From Bin5 sp965207495 (GTDB taxonomy: Bacteria > Chloroflexota > Anaerolineae > Caldilineales > Caldilineaceae): a stretch of DNA of 64,000 nucleotides. The position numbers were made by a program, and so were the translations under genes. The DNA lies in contig CBDBMP010000005.1 of NCBI GenBank assembly GCA_965207495.1, positions 1 through 64,000 on the forward strand, in the 5' to 3' direction. The notes under the pieces are model-generated. The model ran no database searches, had not been told where the DNA came from, and saw nothing but the letters and a program-made list of their open reading frames with translations. This document shows, one piece after another, positions 7,283 to 16,142 of the stretch (its first letter is position 1; each line of letters opens with the position of its first letter).

Positions 7283-10075
7283 TCAGGGAATCGGCAGCGG
7301 AATGATTACGTCTGCGGGCGCGCCGCGGGAGGTACCGCCCATTCCGTCCCCGATCTGGTTGGACCGGTTGGCCCCCCAGCACTTGACGGCACCCGCGAAA
7401 GGCTCCGCACCGACCGAAATCTGACGAGCGGGCCCTTCCGCGCTGCTGGTTACGGCGCAGGTGTGCAGGTCGCCGGCTGCGATTGCGTATACACCGCTAT
7501 ACAGACCCACTACATCTACCGGGATAACATTGGCTGTGCTCCCAACTGTCGTTGTGCCATTCCCCAACTGCCCGCGGGTGTTGCTCCCCCAGCACATGAC
7601 GCCGCCAGCGTTGGTCAGCGCGCAGGTGTGGTAATTGCTGGCCGCGATTGCTTGTACGCCGCTGCGCAGTCCCACCACATCCACCCAGGTGGACTGGTAA
7701 GGCGTTCTCGTTGGAGCCCCTAGTGCCCCAGAGCCATTGCTGCCCCAGCATTTGACGCCGCCGCGGGTGGTCAAGGCACAGGTATGCCTGGCGCCGGCCG
7801 CGATCGCCTGCACGCCGCTTCTCAACCCCTGCACATCCACCGGCCGATGCCGATTCGTCAGGAATGGGATCAGCCGTGAGCCGTCCCCTACTTGCCCGAG
7901 CCCATTGTTGCCCCAGCATTTGACCCCTCCAGCGCTGGTCAGAGCGCAGGTATGTCTGCCGCCGGCCGCGATCGCGAGTACGCCACTGGACAGTCCCACC
8001 ACATCCACCGGGACGCGCCGGTCCGTCTGCGTACGGTCTCCCAACTGACCGCGATTGTTGGCCCCCCAGCACTTTACGCCGCCGCGGGTAGTCAGGGCGC
8101 AGGTATGCCTGCCACCGGCCGCGATCGCTTGTACGCCGCCGGACAGCCCCACGACAACCACCGGGACGCGCCGGTCCGTCTGCGTACCGTCACCCAGTTG
8201 GCCGTTGTCGTTGTCTCCCCAGCATTTGACGCCTCCAGCGCCGGTCAGCGCGCAAGTGTGCCACTGGTGGGCAGCGCCGCCACTTACGGCGATTGCCTGT
8301 ACACCGCTACTCAGCCCCACCACATTTACCGGTTTGCGCCGCTCTCGCTGCGTGCCATCCCCCAGCTGGCCGTCCCAGTTGGCCCCCCAACATTGGACAC
8401 CGCCGGCGCTGGTCAACACGCAGGTGTGCCGGCCGCCAGATGAGATTGCGTCTACGCCGCCGCGCAACCCCACGACATCCACAGGGGTGGTTCGGTCTGT
8501 CGAGCCTTGCCCCAATTGGCCAAATTGGTTATCGCCCCAGCACTTGACGCCGCCATTGCCGACCAGTGCGCAGGTGTGCCAGCCGCCGGCTGCGATTGCA
8601 TGTGCGCCGTCGGGCAAACCCACCACATCGAGCGGGATGAGCCGCCTTGCACGCCACGCCGTCTTTGTACCGTCTCCCAGCTGGCCGCGTCTGTTGTCTC
8701 CCCAGCACTTGACGGCGAAACCCTCTGCCCCTGGGTTGTCTGTCGTCGCCGACAGGAGTGCAGATGCTTGCTCACTTCGTGTCAACGCGCAGGTGTGGGA
8801 AGCGCCAGCCGCGATTGTGTGTACGCCGCTGCTCAGCCCCTTCACATCCACAGGTGTGCTGCGCGAGGTGGTCGTGCCGTCCCCCAGCTGACCATGAGCA
8901 TTATCACCCCAGCACTTGACGGCAAAGCCCCCTGCCCCCGGGTTGTCTGCCGTTGCGGACAGTGACGCAGAACTTTGTCCACTGTTGGTCAGGGCGCAGG
9001 TATGGTCGCCGGTATAGCCGCCATCGGCCGCGATTGCGACTACGCCGCTGGCCAGGCCCAGCACATCCACGGGCGTAGTCCGCACCGTCTGTGTGCCGTC
9101 CCCCAACTGGCCGTGAGCATTGTCACCCCAGCACTTGACGCCAAAGTCCTCCGTCTCCGGCCCGTCTGTCGTAGTCGACTGGGCCGCAGACCCTTTGCCG
9201 CTGCTGACCAAGGCGCAGATGTGCCGGCCGCCAGCCGCGATTGCGTATACGCCGCTGCTCAACCCCACTACATCCACGGGAGTATTCCGCACCGTCTGCG
9301 TGCCGTCCCCCAACTGGCCATGCGCATTGCCACCCCAGCACGTTAGGGCAAAGTCCTCCGTCTCCGGCCCGTCTGTCGTAGTCGACTGGGCCGCAGACCC
9401 TTTGCCGCTGCTGACCAAGGCGCAGGTGTGCCGGCCGCCAGCCGCGATTGCGTATACGCCGCTGCTCAACCCCACTACATCCACCGGGACAGACAGACCT
9501 GCCCCTCTGTCTGTCTGCGTGCCATTCCCCAGCTGGCCGTCGGTGTTGCTCCCCCAGCACTTGACGCCGCCAGCGTTGGTCAGCGCGCAGGTGTGGTAAT
9601 CGCCAGCCGCGATCGCTTGTACCCCGCTGGACAGTCCCACCACATCCACAGGAATGCTCCTGTCCATCTGCGTGCCGTCTCCCAGCTGGCCTGACCCGTT
9701 CGCTCCCCAGCACTTGACGGCGTAGCCGGCCGTCTCCGGGTCGCTGGTGGCTTCGGATAGGGACGCGGCAGCCTCGCTGTTGTCTATCAATGCACAAGTA
9801 TGCCAGGCGCCGACCGCGACCTGGACGGCATTTAGCAACGGCACATATTGGTCGGCTGTGGCCGGTTGAAGCGGGATAGAAGCCGTCCCTGCCCCTGCGA
9901 ATTCGTTGGGACGGGACGCCGCGCTCGCCTGTGGGGCGAGCAAGAGCGGCAGGATGATGACGTATAGGAGTCCAATACGCTTCAGAGCGTGTTTCCAAAG
10001 GTTGAGAAACACGCTCAAATGCATATGTTGAGACGCAAACCCTACCTTCTCGAGCTGATTGGTGAGAAATGGCAT
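7283..10075 (-). CDS. secreted RCC1-like beta-propeller protein, 14 repeats
   Basis: 930 residues. A signal sequence (about residues 30-53, LLYVIILPLLLAPQASA) is followed by 14 units of about 50-70 residues. Each unit carries HTCAL and VKCWGxNxxGQLGDGT motifs and a PVDVVGL segment, the signature of RCC1/ATS1-type repeats. Two seven-bladed propellers would account for 14 units. Some units carry 15-20-residue insertions between HTCAL and the WG motif (SSGKGSAAQSTT, repeated almost identically in two neighbours, which implies recent unit duplication). The conserved Cys pair in each blade suggests disulfides and an extracellular location. The start at 10075 follows GGGAGT. The partner or ligand is unknown. 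Confidence 0.85.
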   Translation of the reverse strand: MPFLTNQLEKVGFASQHMHLSVFLNLWKHALKRIGLLYVIILPLLLAPQASAASRPNEFAGAGTASIPLQPATADQYVPLLNAVQVAVGAWHTCALIDNSEAAASLSEATSDPETAGYAVKCWGANGSGQLGDGTQMDRSIPVDVVGLSSGVQAIAAGDYHTCALTNAGGVKCWGSNTDGQLGNGTQTDRGAGLSVPVDVVGLSSGVYAIAAGGRHTCALVSSGKGSAAQSTTTDGPETEDFALTCWGGNAHGQLGDGTQTVRNTPVDVVGLSSGVYAIAAGGRHICALVSSGKGSAAQSTTTDGPETEDFGVKCWGDNAHGQLGDGTQTVRTTPVDVLGLASGVVAIAADGGYTGDHTCALTNSGQSSASLSATADNPGAGGFAVKCWGDNAHGQLGDGTTTSRSTPVDVKGLSSGVHTIAAGASHTCALTRSEQASALLSATTDNPGAEGFAVKCWGDNRRGQLGDGTKTAWRARRLIPLDVVGLPDGAHAIAAGGWHTCALVGNGGVKCWGDNQFGQLGQGSTDRTTPVDVVGLRGGVDAISSGGRHTCVLTSAGGVQCWGANWDGQLGDGTQRERRKPVNVVGLSSGVQAIAVSGGAAHQWHTCALTGAGGVKCWGDNDNGQLGDGTQTDRRVPVVVVGLSGGVQAIAAGGRHTCALTTRGGVKCWGANNRGQLGDRTQTDRRVPVDVVGLSSGVLAIAAGGRHTCALTSAGGVKCWGNNGLGQVGDGSRLIPFLTNRHRPVDVQGLRSGVQAIAAGARHTCALTTRGGVKCWGSNGSGALGAPTRTPYQSTWVDVVGLRSGVQAIAASNYHTCALTNAGGVMCWGSNTRGQLGNGTTTVGSTANVIPVDVVGLYSGVYAIAAGDLHTCAVTSSAEGPARQISVGAEPFAGAVKCWGANRSNQIGDGMGGTSRGAPADVIIPLPIP

Positions 10076-10089
10076 AGCCTTGTACTCCC

Positions 10090-10341
10090 TTAAGCGCCAG
10101 TCACGCGGGTGGGCCTACTTTGGTCTAATACAGCATATTCGATTCGCTGGCTAACGTCGATCTGAGCGTCGCCGTAGTCGGCCTGGATTTCCGACCCGTC
10201 CATAACGCGTGGTTCGACCCTGTACTTCTCCACGAAGTAATCACAGAGTTCCTCCGGAGACGTGTTTAGAACGCGCGCCTCGCTCAGCGAGCCGATTTCA
10301 TCGGCCATTTTTTGCTCTTGCCCGGCCAGGACATCTTCCAA
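10090..10341 (-). pseudogene. truncated N-terminal part of a conserved hypothetical protein
   Basis: 83 residues with the pattern QEQKMADEIG, YFVEKYRVEP, then IDVSQRIEYAVLDQSRP. From memory this resembles the first quarter of a family of roughly 300-400-residue conserved proteins (IDVS..F/R..DRSRP). The reading frame stops right after this block, so the rest is missing. The start would be TTG at 10341. It lies 14 bp upstream of the RCC1-like gene. Confidence 0.45.
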
Positions 10342-10850
10342 TCAGTGTTTCTGAAAAGGGCGTCTGTCAAAGTTCAATCCCGGCGTGTGGCTGTGGATAT
10401 GGGCACATGTACTCTGATGAGATAGTCCAACGCGCCCTTCCCTTTGGCTTCCTGGGCTTCGGCAACCAGAGAGTTCGGTTTTTCCTGAAACGAATGAAGT
10501 GGGAGGCTGGTTCCAACAGGTTTCGCCTCCCTCAGTCGCACACAGGATACAGGAATGGGCTCTTTGCAGGATCCGCCTATTGTCCTGGGTGGACGTGAAG
10601 GGCGGCGCGGATCTGGTTTCGGCGGACGGTCATTTCGAGCACGTTGAAGGGATTGTCTGGGTGCGAGTGGCGGCGGCTTGAACCGATCCGCGGCGGGACG
10701 CGGAGGACAGCAAAAGGCGCTTCGGGTACTCTGTGCGCAGATGGGCGGCTTTGCGCGGATCAGCCGCGGCCGGCATCGTGGAAGAGGTTGGCTAGCTTCG
10801 CGTAGTCAGTCAAAGAACTCAGCTATACCCTCCTCATCCAAATAAAAACA
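10342..10850. other. intergenic region with ORF scraps
   Basis: The minus strand has a short protein-like stretch ending at 10374 (KPNSLVAEAQEAKGKGALDYLIRVHVP), and the plus strand has one ending at 10681 (SADGHFEHVEGIVWVRVAAA). Both look like C-terminal gene scraps of unrecognised families. Around 10690-10725 lies part of the 'ACGCGGAG' repeat also found at 23.7, 34.4 and 63.1 kb. Confidence 0.35.
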
Positions 10851-10911
10851 CCACAGGAGGCCCGTGAGGCGCCTGAAACCGCACGGGGGTAGCCGGGATA
10901 CCTCGCAATTT
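10851..10911 (+). repeat. recombinase-associated repeat, copy 2
   Basis: Same element as 4480-4545 (GGAGGCCCGT.AGGCGCCTGAAA.CGCA..GGGTAG). It lies about 130 bp upstream of the intact recombinase start, in the same orientation as copy 1. Confidence 0.55.
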
Positions 10912-11043
10912 GTCCGGATTCGGCCGCTTCGCGTCCGTCTATTGGTGGTGTATACTGGGTTATATAAATGGATGTTAAGTCAAATTATCGCGTGTTTATG
11001 AATAGGAACTATTTATGGGATTCTACAGCCAGGGGATAGAACG

Positions 11044-12018
11044 ATGAGCGCGGCGCCGACCAGCGCGGGCGAAGGCGTCCTGGTCGCCATCCAGGACGCG
11101 GCGCCCGGACTCTTCAGACCGTTCGACTCCGAACAGTCGACGCGCTTCGAGGCTGCGCTGGAAGCGCTCGCGCCCAACACGCGCCGCGCCTACGGCAGCG
11201 CGTTGGCGGCCTGGGGAAGATGGGCCGCGTTAGGGGGCGTCCATGCGCTGGCGCCGTCGCCGTTTGCGCTGCGCGCTTACCTGCAGGAACGGTCCGCTGA
11301 CGGCGCCGGCATCTCCTCGCTGCGGATGACGGTGGCCGCGCTGCGCAAGGTGCAGGCGCTCGTCGGTGTCGAGCCGACCGCGAACGACCAGGTCGTGACC
11401 GATACGATAAGCGGGCTGGCGCGCCAGGCGGCAGCGCCGCGGCAGGCGTACGCCTTGACCGCGGAGGCGCTGGCGGTTGTCACCGCGACCGCGTGTACGC
11501 CGCGCGTGGGGCGGGGCGGCAAGCTGGAGTCGCCCGGGCAGGCGCGGCGCCGCGGGCTGGTCGACATTGCGCTGTGCCGGGTGCTGTCGGACGCAGGCCT
11601 GCGCCGCTCTGAAGCGGCCGCGCTTACCTGGGATGACGTTGTGCGCTGGGACGACGGCTCGGGCCGGCTGACCGTGGGGCGCTCGAAGACGGAGGCGGAG
11701 GCGCGCACGGTCTACCTGACACCGGCGTCGGTCGAGGCGCTAACTGCGATACGGCCGGCGGACGCGGCCGGGGCGGCTTCGGTGTTCGGACTGTCGGCCG
11801 CTTCGATCTCGCGGCGCATCCGGGCCGCGGCCGCGGTGGCGGGCCTGGGGCGGGGTTTTTCCGGGCATTCGGGGCGGGTGGGCATGGCGCGGCGCATGGC
11901 CGCGGCCGGCGCGCCCACACACGAGATTATGGCGCAGGGACGCTGGAAGACGGCAAGAATGGTCGAGGTCTATACGCGGTCGGAGGAGGCCGGCCGCGCC
12001 GCCAAGTGGCTGGCGTGA
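11044..12018 (+). CDS. tyrosine recombinase/integrase
   Basis: 324 residues, full length for the family. A core-binding domain covers roughly residues 35-120 (TRRAYGSALAAWGRW). The catalytic domain has Arg in SDAGLRRSEAAAL, Lys in VGRSKTEAEA, the HSGR box, GRW, and the nucleophile Tyr in VEVYTR, so all catalytic residues are present. It catalyses site-specific strand exchange through a covalent 3'-phosphotyrosine. The gene is more GC-rich than its surroundings. Fragments of a close relative occur at 4062 and possibly 15080. The shared element at 10851 and 4480 is a candidate site. It lacks the extra helix expected of integron integrases, so an integron is unlikely. Confidence 0.92.
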   Translation: MSAAPTSAGEGVLVAIQDAAPGLFRPFDSEQSTRFEAALEALAPNTRRAYGSALAAWGRWAALGGVHALAPSPFALRAYLQERSADGAGISSLRMTVAALRKVQALVGVEPTANDQVVTDTISGLARQAAAPRQAYALTAEALAVVTATACTPRVGRGGKLESPGQARRRGLVDIALCRVLSDAGLRRSEAAALTWDDVVRWDDGSGRLTVGRSKTEAEARTVYLTPASVEALTAIRPADAAGAASVFGLSAASISRRIRAAAAVAGLGRGFSGHSGRVGMARRMAAAGAPTHEIMAQGRWKTARMVEVYTRSEEAGRAAKWLA

Positions 12019-12049
12019 TTACGCCGGCCATGTTTCGGTGCTCCCGGCT

Positions 12050-12262
12050 TTACGCCTTCTGGAATTGCTCCCAGTCCAGGTCCAATTGTCTGATTGCCGA
12101 GCGCAGAGTCCCGGTTTTCAGGTCCCGGCTGCCCCAGTCGGGCAGCACAGCGTCTTTTTGCGTTCCCGGATTGAACCATCTCCTGTGAGAGCCTCCGCCT
12201 CGCCTTGGAATCTCGTAACACCCCAGGTTCGCCAGCTTGCGGGCGGCCTCCCTGTATCTCAC
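12050..12262 (-). CDS. hicA: HicA-family mRNA interferase toxin
   Basis: 70 residues with the HicA/YcfA double-stranded-RNA-binding-like fold pattern: AARKLANLGCYEIPRRGGGSH with the catalytic His in GGSHRRWFNP, then GTLRSAIRQLDL. HicA cleaves mRNA and is held inactive by HicB. The start is GTG overlapping the hicB stop by 4 bp (GTGA), so translation is coupled. The order hicB-hicA is the reverse of the E. coli order but common. Confidence 0.85.
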   Translation of the reverse strand: MRYREAARKLANLGCYEIPRRGGGSHRRWFNPGTQKDAVLPDWGSRDLKTGTLRSAIRQLDLDWEQFQKA

Positions 12263-12507
12263 GGGACGGAGACGATTGTCTCGACGGACAAGGGGCCGTT
12301 CGCATCTTCCAGATAGAGGCTCGACGGCAGTGGACGGCCTCTGTCCTGGTATATCTCCACAACCGCGCCAAAGGCGTCTTCCACGTTGGCCAGGGCCTCG
12401 GCCATGGTGTCGCCCTCGGTTATCAGCTCCGGCAGTAGCGGCGAGGTGACGGTGTAGCCCCCTTCGGGCTGAGGCTCCAGCACCAGCGGTATTTTTGCTT
12501 TCATCAC
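12259..12507 (-). CDS. hicB: HicB-family antitoxin
   Basis: 82 residues with the partial RNase-H-like HicB fold: IPLVLEPQPEGGYTVTSPLLPELITEGDTMAEALANVEDAF. It neutralises HicA. No C-terminal DNA-binding domain is visible, consistent with short HicB variants. It is first in the two-gene operon. Confidence 0.88.
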   Translation of the reverse strand: MMKAKIPLVLEPQPEGGYTVTSPLLPELITEGDTMAEALANVEDAFGAVVEIYQDRGRPLPSSLYLEDANGPLSVETIVSVP

Positions 12508-12794
12508 CCGGTTCAGCCTCCCTCCATCTTATGAAAGGCGCAATCCTCAGACTGGGATTGTACGGTTACAGATTCTTCAGGTCGTGGTGTGCTAGCGGTG
12601 ATGTGGTGATGATACAGAAGTCCGGCGCGATCGTCAAAGCCTACAACGGGGAGCAGTCTCCTTTGTTCGTCGAATTACGAGGGGACGACGATTCTTTTTC
12701 AACCACTCAAGTTCCATCTTGAGCCGATCGATCTGTGGATGCGCCTTGCGTTTTGCATAGAGAGAGGGGCAGGCGTTGTCGCCTGCCCCTCTCG

Positions 12795-12990
12795 GTACTA
12801 CCCAAGCCTCGCCGGGCACTGCCATGCCTTACCACACCAAGCTGAGCCGTACCCTGCCCCGCCATGCCAAGCCATGCCCGGAGCGTTTCGCCCTACTACC
12901 CAAGCCTTGCCTCGCCGTACCTCGCCAAACCACACCCAGCCGGGCCTCGATTTCCATGCCCTGCTACGCTATACCATGCCGTACCTCGGC
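12795..12990. repeat. period-5 CC/GG low-complexity tract
   Basis: For about 190 bp a CC dinucleotide recurs nearly every 5 nt on the plus strand (for example CATGCCAAGCCATGCC and CTCGCCGTACCTCGCC). It begins beyond the 3' end of the phage-type gene 12964-13590 and overlaps its last codons. It encodes nothing recognisable. Confidence 0.7.
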
Positions 12991-13590
12991 CTGTTCGGCT
13001 TTTTCGATAACCGGCTCAGAGAACCGACCGAACATACCGCTTTTCTCCGGACGCCAGTCCCCGAGCCCAATTTGGCGGCCGGCAATGTCCAACCACTCAA
13101 GCAGATGGCTTTGGTCGATCTGCTCATCGTCCACATCCAGTTCAAACGTGCAGGACCAGGGCGTATCAAACTTCGCCCTCGTTCGCAGAATTCTATTGCG
13201 TTGCACGACAACCGGAACGGTGTACTGCGTCGATCGGCCAAGCTTCTCAACACAGGTGCCGTACTTCTCTCTGTCATAATTGAAAGTAGTGCTCAGCACT
13301 ATCAACCCGCCCCTGACTTGCGGCCCCTGCTTGCGCTTGCGGGCTCCGCCTTCGATCGCTGCCCGGATAGCCGTTGCCGGGATCGCAGGCGCTCCGCTCT
13401 CGTCGAGCCAAAGAGCGCGTTGGGTTTCGAGCTCTCGAAGCCGCTTGTCGTCGGCTTCGGTGCGGTTGCCGCCGCGCTTGGCCGCGATCGCTGCGATCTC
13501 ACGGCTGACAGGACTTCGGGTGTCAAGCCCGGCTGCCCCGTTGTGGTGGATGATCGGGCTAACTCCGCTGACTGTGATTCTGTACCGCAT
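12964..13590 (-). CDS. conserved phage-type protein of unknown function
   Basis: 208 residues beginning MRYRITVSGVSPIIHHNG, with a conserved middle (KQGPQVRGGLIV) and end (RRIGLGDWRPEKSG-like). From memory this pattern occurs in phage and prophage proteins encoded next to HNH or recombination genes; the function is not established. GAGGAGG precedes the start at proper spacing. It overlaps the end of the HNH frame. No catalytic motif is evident. Confidence 0.7.
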   Translation of the reverse strand: MRYRITVSGVSPIIHHNGAAGLDTRSPVSREIAAIAAKRGGNRTEADDKRLRELETQRALWLDESGAPAIPATAIRAAIEGGARKRKQGPQVRGGLIVLSTTFNYDREKYGTCVEKLGRSTQYTVPVVVQRNRILRTRAKFDTPWSCTFELDVDDEQIDQSHLLEWLDIAGRQIGLGDWRPEKSGMFGRFSEPVIEKAEQAEVRHGIA

Positions 13591-13856
13591 GATGCAATTG
13601 CCTCCTCAATTCTGCTGTGAAGTTCGAACCGGTCGGCGCCCCGCCTCAGCTGGCGCCGCAATGTCGTGAATGTCAAATGGCACACGCCGCAAACAGCAAT
13701 AAGATGGTCTCCCGTCACCTCCTCGTCGGGTACGTATTTCCAATGATGCGCCTCGGTCGCCTGCGCCATACCGCATCCCTGGCAGGTCCCCCCGGAACGG
13801 GCGAACGCTTCCCCGCGGGCGACCCGGTAGTTGGGGCCGTAAACCTGATCTGTCAT
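13302..13856 (-). CDS. HNH-like protein with abnormal C-terminal overlap
   Basis: The first ~105 residues form a compact zinc-binding HNH-like fold: CQGCGMAQATEAHHW near the N-terminus and ICVCGVCH-type CxxCH (VCGVCHLTF). AGGAGG lies 6 bp before the start, so start assignment is strong. The frame then continues 288 bp inside the next gene (12964-13590) with residues that look like out-of-frame shadow. I infer the original gene ended near 13590 and that a small indel removed its stop. If active it would nick or cut DNA, as phage HNH proteins do. Confidence 0.7.
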   Translation of the reverse strand: MTDQVYGPNYRVARGEAFARSGGTCQGCGMAQATEAHHWKYVPDEEVTGDHLIAVCGVCHLTFTTLRRQLRRGADRFELHSRIEEAIASCGTESQSAELARSSTTTGQPGLTPEVLSAVRSQRSRPSAAATAPKPTTSGFESSKPNALFGSTRAERLRSRQRLSGQRSKAEPASASRGRKSGAG

Positions 13857-13983
13857 GGTGCCTCCTGTGGGTGCTGGGCGCGCAAAAGCCCCGGGGGGAT
13901 GCCCGAGGCGCGACGCCGCTTTGAAATTGGAATACGGATTGGGGTACAATCGTGGTGGCCATGAGGATTCCTCTCGTGGTCCG

Positions 13984-14012
13984 GACCCGGGCGATTGCAG
14001 TCGCGCCGGGTC
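13984..14012. other. hairpin upstream of HNH gene
   Basis: GACCCGGGCGA pairs with TCGCGCCGGGTC (one bulge) around a 6-nt loop. There is no strong T-tract. It could be a terminator or a regulatory hairpin for the divergent region. Confidence 0.4.
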
Positions 14013-14332
14013 GTTCTTATGCGGTTAGGCCATCAGTATAGCACATCTGTCCGAGGGTGCAAAATGGGGATCAGGGCAAAAACTGTAACGGGACGCCAAG
14101 CGCCTGAGCGATGCCGGCCACCAGAATCTTGCGCTAGGTCGAAGTCGCCGAAGCTTGGAAATCCCGCACCGACTCGATGTTGGCCTACCGTATTCACGAA
14201 CAGAAAAGCCGCGCCCAATCTGCCTTGGGGTATAATGTCCTGGTACAGCGTTGGCCGGTGGTCGCCTACTGGGCGCGTTGCGGTCAACGCCGCGGGACAG
14301 GCAACTTTGCCCAGCCGGACCAGGGGCGCGCA

Positions 14333-14650
14333 GTGACCAATCAAGCCATCGTCGATACCATGGTAGAGCGGATTGTCGCCCGCTTCCAGCCGGCGCGTAT
14401 CCTGCTCTTCGGCTCGCGTGCGCGCGGCACCGACAACCGCTGGAGCGACGTCGACCTGCTCGTCGTCATGGACGAGGTAGAGGACAAGCGGCGCGCCGCG
14501 GTCGAAATGAGCCGGGCCTTGGGCGACCTCACCGTCAGCAAGGACATCGTGGTGACCACACCGGATGAGATCGCCCGCCGCGGCAACGTCGTCGGCAGCG
14601 TTCTGCGCGCGGCGCTGCGGGAGGGGCAGGTCGTGTATGAACGACGCTGA
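14333..14650 (+). CDS. MNT-type nucleotidyltransferase antitoxin
   Basis: 105 residues of minimal nucleotidyltransferase fold: LLFGSRARGTDNRWSDVDLLVV carries the GSxxRG and DxD motifs. In MNT/HEPN pairs the MNT protein adenylylates and so neutralises the HEPN RNase. The GTG start fits the family N-terminus (IVDTMVERIVARFQPARI). It overlaps the downstream HEPN gene by 14 bp. Confidence 0.88.
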   Translation: MTNQAIVDTMVERIVARFQPARILLFGSRARGTDNRWSDVDLLVVMDEVEDKRRAAVEMSRALGDLTVSKDIVVTTPDEIARRGNVVGSVLRAALREGQVVYERR

Positions 14651-15050
14651 ACTCGTCGTGCAGGAGGCCCAGCGCTGGCTGCGCTTCGCGGCCGAGGACC
14701 TCGATGCAGCCCGGCGGCTGCTGGCGGACCGCTCGTCTGCCCCGCGTCACGTCTGCTGGCATTCGCAGCAGGCCGCGGAAAGGGCGTTGAAGGCAGCCCT
14801 GGTACTCGAGGCAATCGACTTTCCTTTCACTCATGACCTTAACGCGCTGCGCAATCTGCTGCCGGACAGTTGGCCCGTCCGGGTTGACCTGGCTGAGCTG
14901 ACCGGGTGGGCTGTCCAGGCCAGGTATCCCGGCGAGTGGCCGGAGCCTTCGGCTGCCGATGCGGTTCGCGCCGAGTCGGAGGCCCGCGCCGTGTACAACG
15001 CTGTCGCGACCGAGTTTCGGGGGTGTGGTTTATGTGTAGATATGAAGTGA
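14637..15050 (+). CDS. HEPN-domain toxin partner
   Basis: 137 residues of all-alpha HEPN fold: WLRFAAEDLDAARRLLAD, then CWHSQQAAERALKAALV, typical of MNT-associated HEPN proteins. The tail AVQARYPGEWPEP resembles the conserved R.Y segment of this subgroup. It would act as an RNase or substrate partner modified by the upstream MNT. A second such pair lies at 31783-32494. Confidence 0.85.
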   Translation: MNDAELVVQEAQRWLRFAAEDLDAARRLLADRSSAPRHVCWHSQQAAERALKAALVLEAIDFPFTHDLNALRNLLPDSWPVRVDLAELTGWAVQARYPGEWPEPSAADAVRAESEARAVYNAVATEFRGCGLCVDMK

Positions 15051-15079
15051 TTGTTGTTCGTGACGGGGATTCTTGTTTT

Positions 15080-15165
15080 GGTTGACTACACGAAAGATAT
15101 GCTGCCGACTGCGCTGTTGGGGCTATCGGCCCCTTCAATCTCGCACCTCGGCAGCATCCGCACAC
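15080..15165 (+). pseudogene. possible recombinase scrap
   Basis: LLGLSAPSISHLGSIR in the plus frame resembles VFGLSAASISRRIRAA of the intact recombinase, and at DNA level about 40 bp align. It is too short to be certain. The rest of 15170-15580 holds only a small GGGCGC/GCGCCC hairpin (15476-15490) and no supported gene. Confidence 0.35.
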
Positions 15166-15766
15166 AGACACAGTTTTCCCAGAGAAAAGCAGGAGCAGGA
15201 TAGGCGGGCATGGTCCGGCACGGTTGGCGCGGGGCGTTTGGTCGCGCCTGGCCGGAGTCGGCGCCCGCCGGCGCGAAGCGCCACATGCCCAACCTGCACA
15301 CTGCCCGGCCGCACCTGCAATCACACAGTTTGGCGGCACATTTGATACAGTTGGGGCGTGGCGACAGCTTGTGTACGAGAAAAGGGAGTTCCATGCTTGA
15401 GTCGACCTTTTCTCTGGATTGGGATGCCTACTACCACAGCGTTTCATCCTCAAAGTTGGTCGTAAAGGGATGAGTGGGCGCGTTGCGCCCCCTTGCTGGC
15501 TATGAGGAGATGGACGCCGTGGTGGCAACCATTCATCCTATTCCATCAAGGGGGTTCCGTCTATGGGACATCTAATACTTGCAGTTGCGTAAGAGCCACC
15601 ACAGCAAGAACCTAGCATTTGTGTGTCCAACAAGAGGAATAACAGACGCCTGGGGGGTCGTATCCTCTCCGGGCGTTCTCATTTTGTCTACGTTGTCAAG
15701 AGACTCAGCGGCAGGTTGGAGAAGATTCTGCGAAGTTTGCCGTCGTGGTTTGGCCGGTACTTCATC

Positions 15767-16123
15767 TCACCGGGATTCGGGCTGCGGCACCGGAGGCAGC
15801 TTGAAGAACGCAATGTCGCGCAGGCATTGCGCGGTCGGCCGCAAAATCGGCAACGCAGGAACCTGTCCCGGCCAGCCGTGCCACCAGACGGCGACGTCAG
15901 GCGCCGGCTCGTTTGGATTGTATGGGCAAGGCGTTTGATTCTGTGGCGCGTCTATATACGGGCAGGGATAGAGCAGCGGCTCAACGCCAATGTAGAGGCC
16001 GTAGGCGTATTCTTGCCTCCCCATGTTCCAGCCAATAATGAAGACGATAAAGAAGACTATAAAGAGAGCAAGGACAGCCCGCAATCTCCGCGAGACGAAT
16101 CTTCCCAGCCTGACTTTCGACAT
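15767..16123 (-). CDS. single-pass membrane protein, hypothetical
   Basis: 118 residues. A basic N-terminus is followed by one strong TM helix (LALFIVFFIVFIIGW), then a Pro/Cys-rich exported domain (PCPYIDAPQNQTPCPYNP). AAAGGA precedes the ATG at 16123. An insertion-sequence end lies only 20 bp upstream (16143-16190), so the native promoter may be displaced. No family is recognised. Confidence 0.55.
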   Translation of the reverse strand: MSKVRLGRFVSRRLRAVLALFIVFFIVFIIGWNMGRQEYAYGLYIGVEPLLYPCPYIDAPQNQTPCPYNPNEPAPDVAVWWHGWPGQVPALPILRPTAQCLRDIAFFKLPPVPQPESR

Positions 16124-16142
16124 TTTTCGTCCTTTTGTATGT

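Noticed and set aside
7253..9694. Several plus-strand ORFs over the RCC1-like gene
   Set aside because: Repeat-shaped shadows of the minus-strand gene with periodic content mirroring its repeats.
11044..12018. Integron with IntI and attC sites
   Set aside because: The recombinase lacks the integron-specific insertion and no attC-like array of cassettes with conserved core sites was seen.
12739..13620. Plus-strand ORF through the low-complexity tract
   Set aside because: Covers the period-5 repeat and is antisense to two genes with strong RBS.
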